NCBI GenBank assembly: GCA_013397695.1
Contig: VYZI01000018.1
Coordinates: 4,631,523 to 4,695,522 of the forward strand
DNA length: 64,000 nucleotides
DNA from: Centropus unirufus
Taxonomy: Eukaryota > Chordata > Aves > Cuculiformes > Centropidae
Direction of reading: 5' to 3'
Shown here: positions 37,022-51,600 of the stretch, piece after piece
How the letters are laid out: each line of letters starts with the position of its first letter
How positions within the stretch are numbered: position 1 is the first letter of the stretch
Position numbers and translations under genes: made by a program
Notes under the pieces: model-generated
What the model was told of the DNA's origin: nothing
What the model saw: the letters and a program-made list of their open reading frames with translations, nothing else
Databases searched by the model: none

Positions 37022-37275
37022 TTCACAGAATTGTAGAATGGTGTGCGTTGGAAGGGACCTTAAAGATCATCCAGCTCCAATCCCCTGCCATGGACTGGGA
37101 CATCTCCCACCATACCAGGCTGCTCAAGGCTCCACCTTACCTGGCCTTGAGCGCTGCCAGGGATGGGGCAACCACAAGCTCCCTGGGCAACCTCTGCCAG
37201 TGCCTCACCACGCTCACCATGAAGAATTTCATCCTAATGTCTAATCTAAATCGTGCCCCCACCAATTTAAACCCA
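37022..37275 (-). mobile_element. CR1 LINE 3' end, minus orientation
   Basis: About 250 bp. Plus-strand landmarks are CACAGAATTGTAGAATGG, GGAAGGGACCTTAAAGATCA and CTGCCATGGACTGGGACATC, i.e. the reverse complement of the CR1 3' end. It lies in the spacer between the two 221-bp inverted repeats and is more diverged than the intronic copies. Confidence 0.88.
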
Positions 37276-40200
37276 TTTTGCTGGTTAATCTCGAAGATAA
37301 TGCATTACAAACTATGCAAGAACTGGCAGAGGGAACTTTCCAATTATTTCTCCTTTTTCTAAATCAAAGGGAAACTATACTAGAGAATAACTGTTAAAGA
37401 AAGTTTTTAAAACTAATGCCTCCTTGAGATGACAGATCCTGCTAAAGCTGGGGTAAGCTGCTGAGCACTTGAAAGCAAACCACTTTCTACCAACTAGAAT
37501 GTTAGTGTGCTCAGTGGGCTGACCCTCAGGTCTTCTTAACCCTGCAGGACAGCCCTTTCTCTGAAATTATTGTACCACATGATGCTATTTCCCCATTTCT
37601 GTTTTCTGTCTATTTATAGCAGGAGAGCCCATACTTGGGAAGCTGTTGGATCTTCAGCAAATTTGAAGTGCCAGGAATTTCCGTGGAAAGGAGGGGTTAA
37701 GAAAGCCTGCACCGCTATTCTGCTTTAGATATATCAGAGAACTTGAGGTATTCGAAGCCATACTTTTTTTTAGTCATTTGCAGTTCAGCAGTCTTCTAAA
37801 ATTTAACTTTTTTTTTTTACTTTTTTTTTTCATGTTGGCTGGTTTTGCTGATCAAAATGTTGCTTTTTGCCTGTGATATATGAAAAGAAGGCTGGTCTTT
37901 AGAGATAGCAGGACTTGCTTATTCCATAGGGAGAGTCATATAATAAGTTGCTTTGTTGGTCCTGAATCTTTTCTCATCTACTAAACCCTCTTAAAGGTCA
38001 GACTTTGAACAAAGCACAATGACTTTAAGACATTATTGCTATGTCTTAAAATTTACTGCCAGTTAGATAGTTTTGGATGCATTTACTCAGGTCAGATTGT
38101 GAAGAAAGACATGTTCCTGAAAACTCTGGTCCTCCCTGCCATCCATGTCCAATTAACTACACTTCCCTTCTACTCCTCGGTTCGTGCTAGGCTGTATAAC
38201 AGAGAAGAGTAGAAGTAGGGAGACCATGAAAGAGATGAGAACCAGTAACAGTACTGGTCATCAAAGAACAGCAGAATAAATTGCACTTATAGCTGAACTA
38301 TCATAAACCATTTCTCTCTTTGCCTAACATTTGCTCAATGCCAAAGCTGAGGATAGAAGTAGCAGCAAACACTGAGTCAGGAAACTCCACCTGACAGAGT
38401 TTGGTAAAATTCTGCTTGCACAGAGAAATATTTATGAAACAATGGATGGAATTTTTCTTCTTCCAAGTAGTAGTAAAATGAAAAGATAAGATGCCCCTTG
38501 GGATCAGCATCACTCTTCCATTTCTATGATTGCTTTCAAAACTAAAAAGAGCAGAGGCAGCACTCTTTCAGTTTTGAGCAGTAGTTTCTGTTGTTTCGGA
38601 TTTCAATGCCAGGAAGAAAAAAATTCCCGTAGTACTCCTATCTTCTCCTGTATTATCCACCAAAAAAAGACAAAGATGCCTCTATCTTCTTACACCTAAA
38701 CAAGAGCCCAGTCTATCTTTTCATGCCACACCCCTTTTCCATACGAATCTCAAATCTATGTTTAATGTCAGCCTTGCAGCTGGCCTTAAGTAGCTCACAG
38801 TAAGAGCAGCACCCTCTGCCTCTGCAGGACACTCTAAAGCCTTTACCAAAGCATTTTCAGATTGCTGCTGGTTATTGAGAGTCCTCCTAAAGAATTGCTC
38901 TGCAGAAAGCTTCTATCTCCTGTGAAAGCTGTAAGAAGAAAACAGCACACCTGGAATGAGGTGATGTAGGACTGCAGGCAGCAAACTCTGAGACTTGCAC
39001 ACCAGAGCTCAAATGAAAGAAAGAGGAAAGGGCTGGGAAGGCAGCAGAGACAAGGCACAATTGCATACCTACGAGTTCAATACAGCCTCCGTGGTAGAGC
39101 TGGAAATGTGTCAAGAACAGAGTAAAGGGTTTACTTCGTACTAAGGCAGTCTGATACACTTGGGCCTCAGGGCAGCCTCACCAGAGCAGGTATCACTGCA
39201 GCACTCCAACGTCCTCTGCTTAGTCCCCAAAATATTTACATATATGCAAGTCACAAAGCATTTTGGAGAGGAAACAGCAGCATGTAGTAGAAATCACTGT
39301 GCATTCTACAGATATAGCTATTTTGCAAAGACAGCTTTGTCAAGGACACAGACATCTGCTAGCTATTAGGAGTCAAATCTTTTATACACATGGTTAACTG
39401 CGTATCTCTGCAAAAAACTGTGCTAATTTAACTATACTTTGTCTTGCAAGAGTGAAGATCACCTTACCGCGACAGTGCCAACTGTCTTTTCATTAGCTCC
39501 ATTATCACAATGACTTAAAAAGAGCTACTCCTTCCTGCACGCATACACAAGAACTTCACGCAACAACTTTTTTTTTTAAAGAGTTGACATTTAGATAAGG
39601 AAATACTCAGGTGGAAACTGTTACCTACAGCATTGATAGTCTCAGTGAACTCATATTTCTTTCCAGAGTTTTTGGTCATGAAATTCTTATGTTTCATTTC
39701 ACAATAGGTTGACACCGACAGAGCCATGAATCCTGAAGAGGAAGAGAGCTACCATTTTTTATTTTTGGCAATAAACCCAGAGAAGAAAAAGGATCCCATG
39801 AGTCAATTCTTCAGACAGATGCTATAATGAAACCAGTACAGGCTGCACTTTTCACGATCCATGCTTTCTTATAGAATCAAGGTTGTAAAAGCTTATTCCT
39901 CTTCCAATACTTTAGGCACTGCCCATCATCAAAACCACCAACACTACGGACTCTTAACTCAAGACTAGCTGCTGTTGAGGTATGAGTTATGTCAGTCACT
40001 CCTGAAAGAAACTTGCAGGTAAGGCCTGTAGAAAGTAAGCATTGTATTTTCTTTCAGAGATGAGGGTGAAGAGGTCCCTGATAAATATAACCAAGAATAT
40101 TAGCAGCCACAGACATCTGTATTTCATGGTACCACACACCGCTCAGTTCAAAAGTCTCCTCTAGCAATCAGTTTCTCAACAGCCATAGAAAGAGAAGTGG

Positions 40201-40282
40201 CTGAACAAGCCCACAATCACAAGGGCAGGTGTGCATTCCTTAGGGAATGTTTCTGAATGGAGTTAACATTTCTGGTGCAATG

Positions 40283-40503
40283 TGAGTCAAATACAGCAGT
40301 GCTGGTACAAATGCACAAAGGTGCTGAGAAGCAACAACAGTCAGCAACCATTATTTTTAATTACATGTCTTCAGCTAGCAACTTTCTTTAACAATGTTCT
40401 TGGTGTTCCGATGAAATCAGGTGTCAGCTATTTTACCCAGCTTGGTAGCTTTAAATTCATTACTGGAGAGAGAAAAAAAACAGAAAAGGGCTAAGAAATG
40501 CAG
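40283..40503 (-). repeat. 221-bp inverted repeat, right arm
   Basis: Near-identical inverted partner of 35743-35963. On the minus strand, which is the MYO3B/UBR3 sense strand, this arm contains a long pyrimidine tract ending TCTCTCTCCAG|TAATG, a good splice-acceptor consensus. The left arm has CAAG at the same place. Origin unknown: local inverted duplication or two copies of a dispersed element. Confidence 0.95.
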
Positions 40504-43500
40504 CTGCAAGCAGAGCAACACTTCACTGCTACTAGCTGCCCATCTACAATATAATTATGATGTGTTACAGCACAATGAGACAGACTTATCTTTTTTTGTG
40601 GGAAGGGAGTCACACTAACACATTTGTTTTTTCTCCAGAGTGCCACAGAAGATGATGTTTAAAAATTCTTTCTTACCTAATCCAGTTTGCTTCAGGACTT
40701 GCTGTGTTCTCAGCTGCTGCAATAACAAACATAAAAAGCAAAAGCTTGACAGCCTTCAAGACACTCGAGATCTTTGGCACTTATCCAGCTGTTTCAGAGC
40801 AACAGGCTACCCAAGCTAGCAGTTGTCAACATACGCAAACCTGACTGCATGCATTTCTAGTTCTGGTCCAAAGCTGATTAACAACTAAAGAGAGTAAGGT
40901 GAAAAATTGAAGATTGCGTTCCTCACCTGACATAGCTCCTGTTGCCCATATGCTGGGCTTAGCAGAAGGCACTGTCTCTCTCAGCAATAAACCTAGAATA
41001 GGTAAAGGCTGAATTATTAACAAGAACACGAGGAGGCCTCAAAAGCACATGATGAATGAAACAGAAATTCAAAACTTGCAGCCTGATTTAGTTTGTAAAG
41101 GGAACTTAAGGGTTTCCTAAACTCTTTGTCAATTAATCTATTTCAAATGCTATATGGAATGTGGAAAGGAGCAGGTCAAGGCTTTGTTGCAATGCAGGGG
41201 AAGGATGAACGCAGCCCTTTACACTGCCTTCATAAGTCTCTTACCAAGTAGCATTTGACTAGAATGGAATAGTCTGGCTTTTATCATACAGTCATCACAT
41301 ACGCTCCCTTTCCACTGGTCACCTCTTTTCATCCATTACCTGCTCATGTGCTCCCAACACTGTTTTGGCCTCCAGCTTTTTTGTGCCTAAGACTGTGGAT
41401 GTGCAGTCTTCAAGTAACTTATAATTGCCCTGATAGAGTCTCTAAGTTCATACACTATTACAGGTTTAAAATTGGGTCATCCAATTAACTTTGAATATCG
41501 CACAGCACAGCAGGAATAAAATCTATGGATTTCTGGGCAAAGGCTGGAACTTCTTTTACATTAACTTTGTGTCTTTTGATACTGCTGATAGCAATTAGAA
41601 AGTACCAACCAACATAAGAAACCTTGCTCGGATGAAAGGAAAAATTGACATCAATTTCTCCTCTCAAGAGACAATTTTCTAGTTCCTCTGTGTTCTGTTC
41701 TGCTGAATTTTTATTATCTGCAATACCATGCAACAGACACTAATGATTAGGACAGCATTCAGGAACTGACATTATTTATTTGGACACTTCACACTGCTTG
41801 GTTCCTAATTCTATGGGTGGAAGACACAGGACTTGCGTTAAGTATTCAAATGTGAACATACACAAGGAAGTTGGACATTTAAACTGACATCCCTAGCGTG
41901 ATAGCAGGACCAGCAGGGAACAGGGAGAGGGGGCATTACTCAGGAAAAGGACGTATTAGAAACTCTCCCTGTCTGCATGGTGCCTCTGTCAAACTGGGAC
42001 GGAAAGCCTTAACTTAAAGCATCCACTTAGGTATTTCCCCCACACTTAGAATTCACTTTTCTTTCTCATACCTTGCTCTGAACTCCCTCTGGCTTTGCAT
42101 CTAAGGCAGACAAGGGTCATGTGGCTGTTTTTCATATTTGTTCACATAGATGGACAATGAGTTCCTGTCTTCTGTGAATACAACCCAGCAAAATACACTG
42201 CTATGTATTTTGTACCCCTGTGTATACACAGAGGGGCTATCTGATTTACAGAGTCAACTTCAGTATTGAATACATAATTTTTAATTGTTTTCCACAGCCT
42301 TACACTTTCTCTATATAGTCTGACCGAGAAAGTAGTGGCTACAAAGGCAGAAGGAACTGTGATAAAGCAAAAATGTGCTAGCTTTAACTCTTCCCTTCTT
42401 CTGTGCTTGTACCCTGTATACACTTTACTACTAAAACTACTCCTTTTTTTAAAATTCATATCATGCTACATCAGGATATGCATTTATTTTCCTGAAATTT
42501 CATCTATTTCACAAGAAACATGGTAAAATTAACTCAGTCCAGTGTTCTCAAAAGTGTAATTCTACAAAAATCTCCTTTCTCTACATACAGTATCAGCTCT
42601 CCCTGTTTGCTTGTCCAAATTCCAAAACAAGAGCTGCACAAAGACATGAAAGATGCAAAAAGGCAGGACAAGCTAGGAGGGAACTAGTGGGAAACTTATT
42701 TCATCTTCCTTCTCCACTTCTTCCTGCAGAGCAGTCCCTGCACTTTCCACAAACAGCAGAACAGGTGCTTTGCTCTGCTGCACACTGTAGCTCCTTGGAT
42801 GACCACCACCTTCATTGTGTACTCTTCCGTCCTTTAGATTCTTCTGCTACAGCTCCCTTACCTTCATTTTACCTCCCCTTCTCATTTTAGGAGCTACACG
42901 GCTTTGTCAAACAGCACAGTGATCCACCACTGCAAACGTGTCCACATATTTCCTCTTGTTTGCCCTATGGGGAATGTGGCTCCTTATCTTAGTGAGTGAA
43001 GCAGGAGTTTTTACTAAAAAATGCCCATGCTGAACTGGGTGTCCTGAATGATTTCCCAATACGCTGCAGCTTGCTTATTCTGCTGCAGTACAGCTCAGTT
43101 CAATCTCATCAAATGGAATTACACAGTAAAACCAACAAAAGAAAAATTCCTATGAAGTGTTCATTGTTCCTGCAGGTGCAGAGCATTTCCAGCTTCCCTG
43201 AAACAATCAAGTCAAAGGTGCCTTTCTGTTCCCTGCTTCTACACTACTGAAGTTCAGCTGTAGAATAGATTGGTAAGAAGTTCAGTGCTCACCTGGCCAG
43301 TTCTGCTCAAGGCTTACGGGAGGCTTTTTCCCCCCTTTCTTCTTTTCTGTTGCTGATCCACAAGCTCTCCTCTCAAGTCACTTCCTCCTCTCTCATATTT
43401 CCTTGGGTTAGATCACTAGAATTCACCTCTAAGTAAGGAAAATGTGTAAGAACGAATGAAAGAGAAGCTACAGACACAAAAGGTATAAGTGGGTTCAGAT

Positions 43501-45290
43501 GACATCTTAAAACTAGGACTAGAGGAAATAAAAAAATGCAAACAAAAAATTAGACTGATATTTTTAAGCAGAACAAAAGCAAAACAATACCATAATTTTC
43601 CATATTTCAAAAATCCTTCCTGAACACAAACGTTCTTTGATCACACTCACAGCGCTGCACAACGTTCTCAGAACTTTGTTCACTACTCCCTTCTCGGATT
43701 CCTCAGTGGCAGAAGCCTGGTAAAGACAGTAACTTCGGGTTTTGTGACACAAAATATTTCTCTTCCTCGGACAAGCACGCCCTCAGGAGCCCCTTGTTAG
43801 TGAGCCTCTCCAGGCATTAGCACAGCAAGAATCATTGTCTTTGTCCAATGAACTTGTTATTCTGCATGCATTTGGCAAAAACACCACAAAACTGGTCCTG
43901 GCTGCTCTTAAAGCAACCAGCCACCGCGCTGCTCACTAAATCTTTTCCCTGTCAATAGGAAGTCAATAACACAGGCACAATATTTCTTCTCATCAAGGAT
44001 TTTGGGTGGTACTAGATAAAACACTCTGCACATACATCAACAGGGCAGCATGCGGGTCTGAGGAAGGAATCACGCAGTAGCCCCCACTTTCCAAAGCGGA
44101 CAAGAGTATTTCTACAGTGTTCCTACACCTTCCTGACCACCTAACACCAGAGTGGGAAGTCCCAGCAAAGAACACTGTATTATTTTCTGTTTCCAAAACA
44201 ATCCATTTGCACTTAACCTGACCTTCCATTTTAAAAAGGTCTGAAAATGGCTTTTAGAAATCTATATCCACCTTGCCTTCTAGACAGGCTACCATAAGAA
44301 AATCTTAGCTCAGGAGAAGCATCGTTCTGCCTGGCTCCAGACACGCTTTTGTGTTTTGATTAAAATTTGGGTGAACTCTTCTATTTTTAATTTATGTGTT
44401 ATAATGTCAATAATTTACACCACCTTGGATAAGCACTAGAGGATTAAAGGAAATAATGTTAGAAAAATATGTGTATTATGGCTTGAAATTGCACATTAGA
44501 AACTGAGCTGGACTTCAATTTGGGACTACAAAAAGTGCCAAAAAAAAAGGAATTTGACATATTTTCAGAACACATTCCACAGCAGACTAAGATATAACCA
44601 ATTCACTGCTTTTGCTAGAAAAACCTCAGCAACTGCATCCTGTTTTCTGACACCGAATCAGTAATATTATATAACTTCTTCCTTACAAATTTCTTTGCAA
44701 TAACTGTTTCTCACTTAATAACTTCAAAATATCTTAAAAACAAACCCTTGATCCTTGGTTTTCACACTGCAATGAAACTGGAATTCCAGAGTGCAGATTT
44801 TGCAGGGGAGAACAAAGTGAGAAAAGCTAGATTTTAAATATGAAAATTAAAAATACTTTTGTATTTGCACAGAACCAAATGCATTGCTTCAGAGAAATAA
44901 CTAGAAAGGTGTTTTAAGTTAGCCTCTTCCTCTCAACTTGTGCACAGCAAGGCCTATGTACCTTTTAATTTCTTTTGTTCTTTGCTGCATACCTGTGTGT
45001 ACCAGGGAGAGAGAAAATGATGCATGTATTTCCTTGAAGAAATTTATCAGAGTGTAGTATCTGCGATATATCCTATGCTTCACTTGTAACAAGAAGCCCG
45101 CTTGCAGAAGTACCAGATACTGAAGACAGGTCTATTTTGGTCTTTAGAGAACTCACAGAGACATTGCTTCAGTTACACGTGGCTTTGTCCCAATGTGCCT
45201 GACTCCTGTGTCACACATACTTCTTGCCGTCTAGAATCTTCTGCCATTTTTCCTCATTTAACCATGGAGGTTCAACTTCTTACCTTAGGG

Positions 45291-45645
45291 TTTTGGAGCA
45301 GCGGGTACCATTGCCAGCAGCGCATCACTGGTGCGCAAGGGCCATCGCCCGCCTTCGGCAGCAGCCACATCCCATGGCCCCACGGGGCGAACCCCCTGCA
45401 GCACGGCAACCATCGTGGCCTCACAGCTGGGCTGAGGTCACCCCCCGCCACAGCCACCATCATCCCTGTGCCAAGAGCAAGCTCCCGGCAGGATTGGTAG
45501 CGCTGTCAGCACCGACTCCCGCCAAGGAGCCGGTCCCTGCCTGGCTCCAGATGCCAGCGGGACGTAGGGCGAATGGCAACCACCATTTCAAAGCCCCTCG
45601 CCTTTGAGGCATGACCATGAGCCAGCAGTGTGACCAAGTGACCGA
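45291..45645. promoter_or_regulatory. CpG-rich block, candidate promoter / first exon for MYO3B
   Basis: About 21 CpG dinucleotides lie in ~345 bp, with GC content far above the surroundings, so it resembles a small CpG island. It is the only such block between the UBR3 3' end and MYO3B apart from the retroviral one. On the minus strand it runs into CCCTAAG|gtaaga (last exon base 45284), a near-perfect donor, which would fit a non-coding first exon of the downstream minus-strand gene. The right end (45610-45650) contains ATGAGCCAGCAGTGTGACC, reminiscent of CR1, so a GC-rich repeat is the alternative. Confidence 0.3.
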
Positions 45646-48600
45646 GGAAGACATTCAGGTGGTTGCTCTGATAAACTTTGCTTTGTTTACACAAATCTCA
45701 GTGAAACAAGTGGGAGGCTGTTCCTTCGCTCAAAGTGCCAATGCTTTTTTCTAGTGAGCACATCACACAGGACTCCTCCTCACCCAGCTTCCTGTAGCAA
45801 TCGCTCTACAAGCATTTTGCCAGCTCCTCATGATTAATATCTCCTTCTTCCACTGAGTTTTTAATTGTATCTGCCTTATATAGTAACATAAGCTGATCCA
45901 TAAGATATGCAGACCTCTGTTTTGGTAGTCAGAAACACGCCGTTCAGCTCTGAGCAGCCATACCCAAGGGCTGCGTTTTGGGTGATGATTCCCATCATTC
46001 CAGTTTAATCTGTTACCAAGAGCAGCTGCTGTATTCATCAGCTTCATGGAGGCCTGACTCACTCCACAGCATCCACTACTACATAAAATATAAAAGCCCT
46101 TCAAGAGCTTACTTCAAGATAAAAAATTATCAAAACTGAAAGTAATTGAAGCCAAGCCTTGATTTGGGTGGTCAGTAAGAAACATAGATCCTAAGCATTT
46201 TCTCTGAATTTAGCCCATGACAACATCAGAAAGAAACTGAGGTGATGTGAGAGCCTCCAGTAGCTCTGCCAAGCAGTGCTCCATTTCCTACTATTATCGT
46301 TTTGTTGAATTTTTGTACACTGAAGTACACAAAGTCTTCACCACAAGCCATTATTTTCTCTGGCTATCTACAACTGTAAAATCCTGTAGTAGACAGGATA
46401 ACAGAAGTTATAGTGTACTTTAAAGGCCCCCTACCAGTTGTGCATAAGATTCTACACACATCATTGTTCTTTATCAAGTTGTGTAAGCGGCACCTTTCCT
46501 TTAGGCAGACATCTCCAGTGACAGCTCCTAGCTTGCACGTGTCTGTGCGTACTTGCATACAAAGATGGTCAGTCTAGTAGAGTCATCAATTTTTGTTCTC
46601 ATTTGTAGTGGTAGAAGAAAAGTCCCGAATACAAAACTACCGCATTACCTAAACAGAGAGGACAGGAAGGTCAAAGCAACTGGGGAGTTTTACAGCATGG
46701 CTTCAGCCACCATTAAAAAATTCTTCAGCAATGAAGGCAATGAAATACTGGCAATGTGAATGTAAGAGTGGATTCCAATGCCTCTGAAATCAATGGAAGT
46801 AGCAAGAACAATATTTGTTTCAGACCTATATTCAAAGATGATTTAAACCAGAAGCCAGCAGCAGCAGGAGTCAGATAAGGACTACAGAGAGTGCAACAAA
46901 ACTATGAAGGTAGCAGCACAGCATTGAAGAGTAATTACACTTGCATGTGGAAAGAACAGGAGAAGCAGTCCAACAGTGTTAACAGTTCTAGCCAAGACTG
47001 AAGGGCAAGGTACAGAACCACAGTCCAGCCCATACAAATCATAAGCACAAACTGCAGACCTCAGGCAGATGCCTGGAAACAGAAGGGAGGAGATGGAGTT
47101 CCCAGTGTAGAGAACACTGAAATGCAAATAGCATCGCTGAAATGTAGTGAGTTAGAATTACATTGGTTTCATTCCCAGCCGTAAACTCCAGAGGAAAGGT
47201 GACTCAGAGGAACTTTAAAGCCAAACACAAACAATACTCATAGAAGAGCCCACATATGTGTATCCTAGATGCAGCTGCCAAGGGAAGGATCCAGAGATTC
47301 TAGCAAGCTGTGTACCAGTCAGTGGTATCTATCCAGTTCGTAGCTCCCTCACAACACAAATATCATAAACTTAATCTTTTAAGGCTTTTTCAGAGCTCAA
47401 GTGTGATACTTAGTCTTCCTTTGTACAGCTTTCTTCACGGGGGCAGCAGTAACATGATGGGGAGTGCCATTACAGCCTCTTGTGGCTATATTAAAAAGTA
47501 TTGCTGGGCAGGCTTGGCATAGTTATTACATCTAAACACATCTACATCTCTGAATTCACCCTTAGTGGATGAACATTTGAACCACTGAGCAGCCTATGTC
47601 GCCCAAACATTAGGCCTGAGTAAGTGTGCAGGACATTATTAATAAGCTTGGAAGACGAACTTATCCAAACAATCATCTCCTTTTCTCAAAGTTCTTTCTT
47701 CTCGCCTCTTCCACATGCAGCATTCCCCTCCCTCCCAATACTACAATAGAAAAAGTAAAACAAGATATTTCACATTAAGAATATCCTATGCAAATTCCCC
47801 ATAATTACACCATATACAATTGTAATGAATAGCAATATTGAGTACGAGAAACCTAGTTCTTTTCTGTGATGCTTTTTTTTCATACAGGTAACAAGTTCCC
47901 TTAGTGTTCAAAATTCATCTTTGCTGTGACCTACAAAACTAAATCAGTTACAGAGGCCGAGCATTCTTGTATTTATTGTTGCTAGGGGAACCACCTTTTT
48001 GGTATTCAACAATGTAACATGCCTTTTGACACGTTTCTGAGGACCAGCTGCAATTCAACCGCGCAGCATTCAGTGAAAAGAGTGTATTGCAGCACCCCTG
48101 TAAACACAAATACGCAGAAGTGCAGCATTAGTAGAGCACCTTAGCTTAAGGTTGTTCTGGATTTCTTACTTATTTCTTTACACAAATAAGAATTGTAAAA
48201 TTGCATGTAATTATTTGAGTAATATTCTGTAATTCTGCCCATAATTTAAACACAAAGGATCCTGGTCTGTGAAATGTGTCACTAAAATAGTGCCAACATA
48301 AATTATGTTTTTAAATACTCTTTTCCTTATATATGGAAAATTTTCCACATGAAATCTTGCAGTTGTCAGTGCTGTGACTAAAAAATCCAATCCAAGTAGA
48401 GACAAAGTTCTAGCAAAAAAAGTTCTAGCAAAGCATGCATCATTCCCGAATAGCCAGGTATCTGAAGGTTATTTGCATGATATCTATCACCTGCCAGGAA
48501 GTACCAACTGTAAAAATACAGCACTGGACTCATGAAAAACTTGAAGCATTTTTTATTCTCAGAATGAATGTTTGATGCAGCAGCTTCTGGTAAGAAAATA

Positions 48601-51600
48601 TGTAGGATATTGGAGAGATATCCTTGTGTCTAGGGGCACAGCTGACTATGGGACACAAACCAATTTAATTTCCTTGCGATTTTGATTATTGCCAAAATAT
48701 CTGTGGGTGGGAATGAGTGACATTTGTGGTTGGAGGCAGCAAAGCGTGAAAACAGGCACAAAGCATGGAAGTGAAGCATGAAAAGGCTGTGTCTCTCAAG
48801 TCCTGTGTGCACATTTGATTTCTTTGATGACGGCAGATCCTACACCTGGATTGCTCTAACACCCACTGACCTACCTGTTACTTAGCACTTATTTGATTTA
48901 CTTACTGAACCAAACAGGAGGTGTTCCCAGTCTTAAAAGGACCTCGCACTTTAAGTGTGAGACAAAACCCACAGGAAAAGAACCTAAATGACTCAATTAA
49001 GTCCCATTAGCTGCCCTAAAACACTTAGCTTAACAGAACTGGCATGTCTATGGCTTATATGATGCATAACTTTATACCAGTGGTTCTCACCAAGTGCCTT
49101 ACTACAGATGCCTCAGAGATAAAAACACCAGCTCTGTATTAAAAATCTCTTGAGAGCAATAGAAAATCGTCCTAGAACACAGGTGGCATCATCTAGGCCA
49201 TGTGAAGATACCTTTTAAAAATGCAAAGTGAGTTTTAAGTTCTCAAAAGCTGACGTATGACACATCTAAAAGGACTAGCACCACAGAGAAAGCAGCCACG
49301 GTCTCTAACAAACCAGTTTTCAAGCTGTACCTCCTGGCTATCCCTGCATACAGGCTCTAGAAGAATGTAAACTTACTTGTGAAGTATTTCTTTACAGCTG
49401 CAGGGAGCTCTCTGGTTTTTCTAGTGTTCTTTTGTTGGATTTGGATACTACACAAAAAAAAAAGGTAGTTGCATAGACAAAATGGCAACAACAAAGGCAT
49501 GAAAAAAGTGGCTGCATTACATGCAGAGGGCCCCAGCATTCCAAGGAAACAAATGGAGAACAGCCCTTCTCACAGCAAATGGTAGTAGTGGCTTCAAGAG
49601 CCAGGTGCAAAGGATATTTATTGACTCCTGAAAAACAGACAAAGGCTAATTATCTGCTTTACGTACTTGCCAGTACTTACAAGAAATCCTGAGATCACGT
49701 TGTTCTGATTTGATAAGCGCTTCCCTAAGCAGTTCCATTCTACTTTAATGTGATCCATGCACGTTTGGTCACCAAATAAGGACAAAGCATAGAGACAGTA
49801 GATATGCTGTTACAAAAGCTGTAAAATGAAGGAAATTAAGGAAAAATGTAAATGAAGGAAATGAAGGAAACATTTGTGGAGTTTTTTCATTTTTCAACTG
49901 ACAAGATATTGGTTTTTTTTGTTGAAACCCTAAAATTTTTTTTAAAAAACCCATGAGGAATAAGCCCAGCAGAGTAGTTTTCAGTCAAAATTAAGAAGTT
50001 TAGTAGCCACGAGTTGAAAGCAATCCTGTTCGTTAGACAACAGGGGAAGTAAGTGATTCCAGTTGCTGGAGCAACATAACCGTTAACGGCAGAACAAGAA
50101 ATTGACTGTGGCTTTGATTTTACAGGAAACCGTTTTCTCCTGGAAATCCCAGCTCCGTAACAGTAGGTAATGGAAGGGAAAAAAAATAGCTCCAGTCCCT
50201 AAAATACTTGTTTCCATATTCAGAGGAAATGGAAAGGTTTAGGTTTACTGTCCTTGTGGTATATACAAGGGATAAACACAAAGGTACAGTGAGTTGTTTA
50301 CTGGGGAGCAAATCATGTGAGGGGTTTCCATGGAACCAGCTCATGTTTTCAGGAATTAATAGACCAGCTTGCTCTCCATCAAGTGACAGAATTACAGGAA
50401 ATGGCTTTTCAAATAATGGTACTTTCATGAAAGCTCATTTTGAGCCATTTTAATCGGGATTCGGCTAAATTTAAAATGCCTTTGAAAAGAGCTGCTGGGT
50501 TTTGGGGGTTTTTTTTTTTGCACATTTTCCTGTACCACACAAAAGCATACATTGCAAAATTCATGTTTTAGGGTAGGAAGATTAAGCTTTCCAAACTATC
50601 ATTTATTTATCATTTATTTTTGCTTTCTCAGTAGTATTTCAAAGAAACACAATATTTGAAGCATGTGCCATTAAAACCACTGAACTATATTAGTGGTAAG
50701 GAAATACAAATGACACACTGAATACAAGAAGTTAAAAATCAGTTAGGATTTCTTAGAATTTATTAAAACATGCTGGCTTTTTATACAGCTAAGAACTCAT
50801 GAAGCGTTTTTTTCCATGCAGTGAGCATGGAACACTGGCACCCAGAGCCAGCCTCCTCAGGTGACACGCACTCCTCTCGCATCCCGCGGCTGGTTGATAA
50901 GGGAGAGCTATGAACCTCCATACACAGCGCCAGGTCATCCCTGTGGTTGTCTTACTTTGCGAACAACATAATTTCATTCTTATCTAGGCTAATGCTCAGG
51001 CAGGCTCCATTTATCACGACCCCCACCTCTGAGAAAAGAAAGTGAAAAGCGGGACTGCAGAATTTGGGTTAGATGAAAATTAGATCTAAATCCTATCAAC
51101 ATCTGTAGGGAACTCTGTCTCCCCTGGCAGCTATGCACACAGCTCAAAGTGAAGCAAAGAATGTTTGTTGGACACTGTAGGGAGAGATCCTCTTCTTAAA
51201 GGAAAGAACGGCATTTGTTTTTGAAATGCTGCGAATCCCACAAGATTCCTATTGCAAAGGTGATGAAAACATTCATTGGAAGTTGCAGACCACCACTAAA
51301 AGAGGTGTTACTATCCAAAGGCCAAGGTCAAAGCAAGACTGCTCCACCAAATTCTCAAAGGTCAAAGGAAAAGGAAAAACTCAATACCTAAATTTATACA
51401 TCCATCAAATTGAAGTACTAGTTATTCCAGAAGCAGACCTGACAGAAGAGAAGAGCGAACACATTTTTCCCAGAGTACTGTTTCTCAACACAACTTTTTA
51501 ATCGTAGCGGTTTGCAGCAGCAATGCCCTAACAGCTGGCATAAAATTCAACACTTTAGGTGGTAATATAATCTTAATTACTAATACGAAATACAGGAGTG

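Noticed and set aside
45102..45607. Overlapping plus-strand frames of 127-132 codons as coding
   Set aside because: They arise from the CpG-rich block, where stop codons are rare. They are Pro/Ala/His-rich in two frames at once with no known family.
50324..50337. RFX X-box-like palindrome GTTTCCATGGAACC, and weaker ones near 5207 and 11112, as cilia-gene promoter elements
   Set aside because: Each differs from the X-box consensus at three or four positions and none sits at a likely transcription start. The match is within chance for 64 kb.
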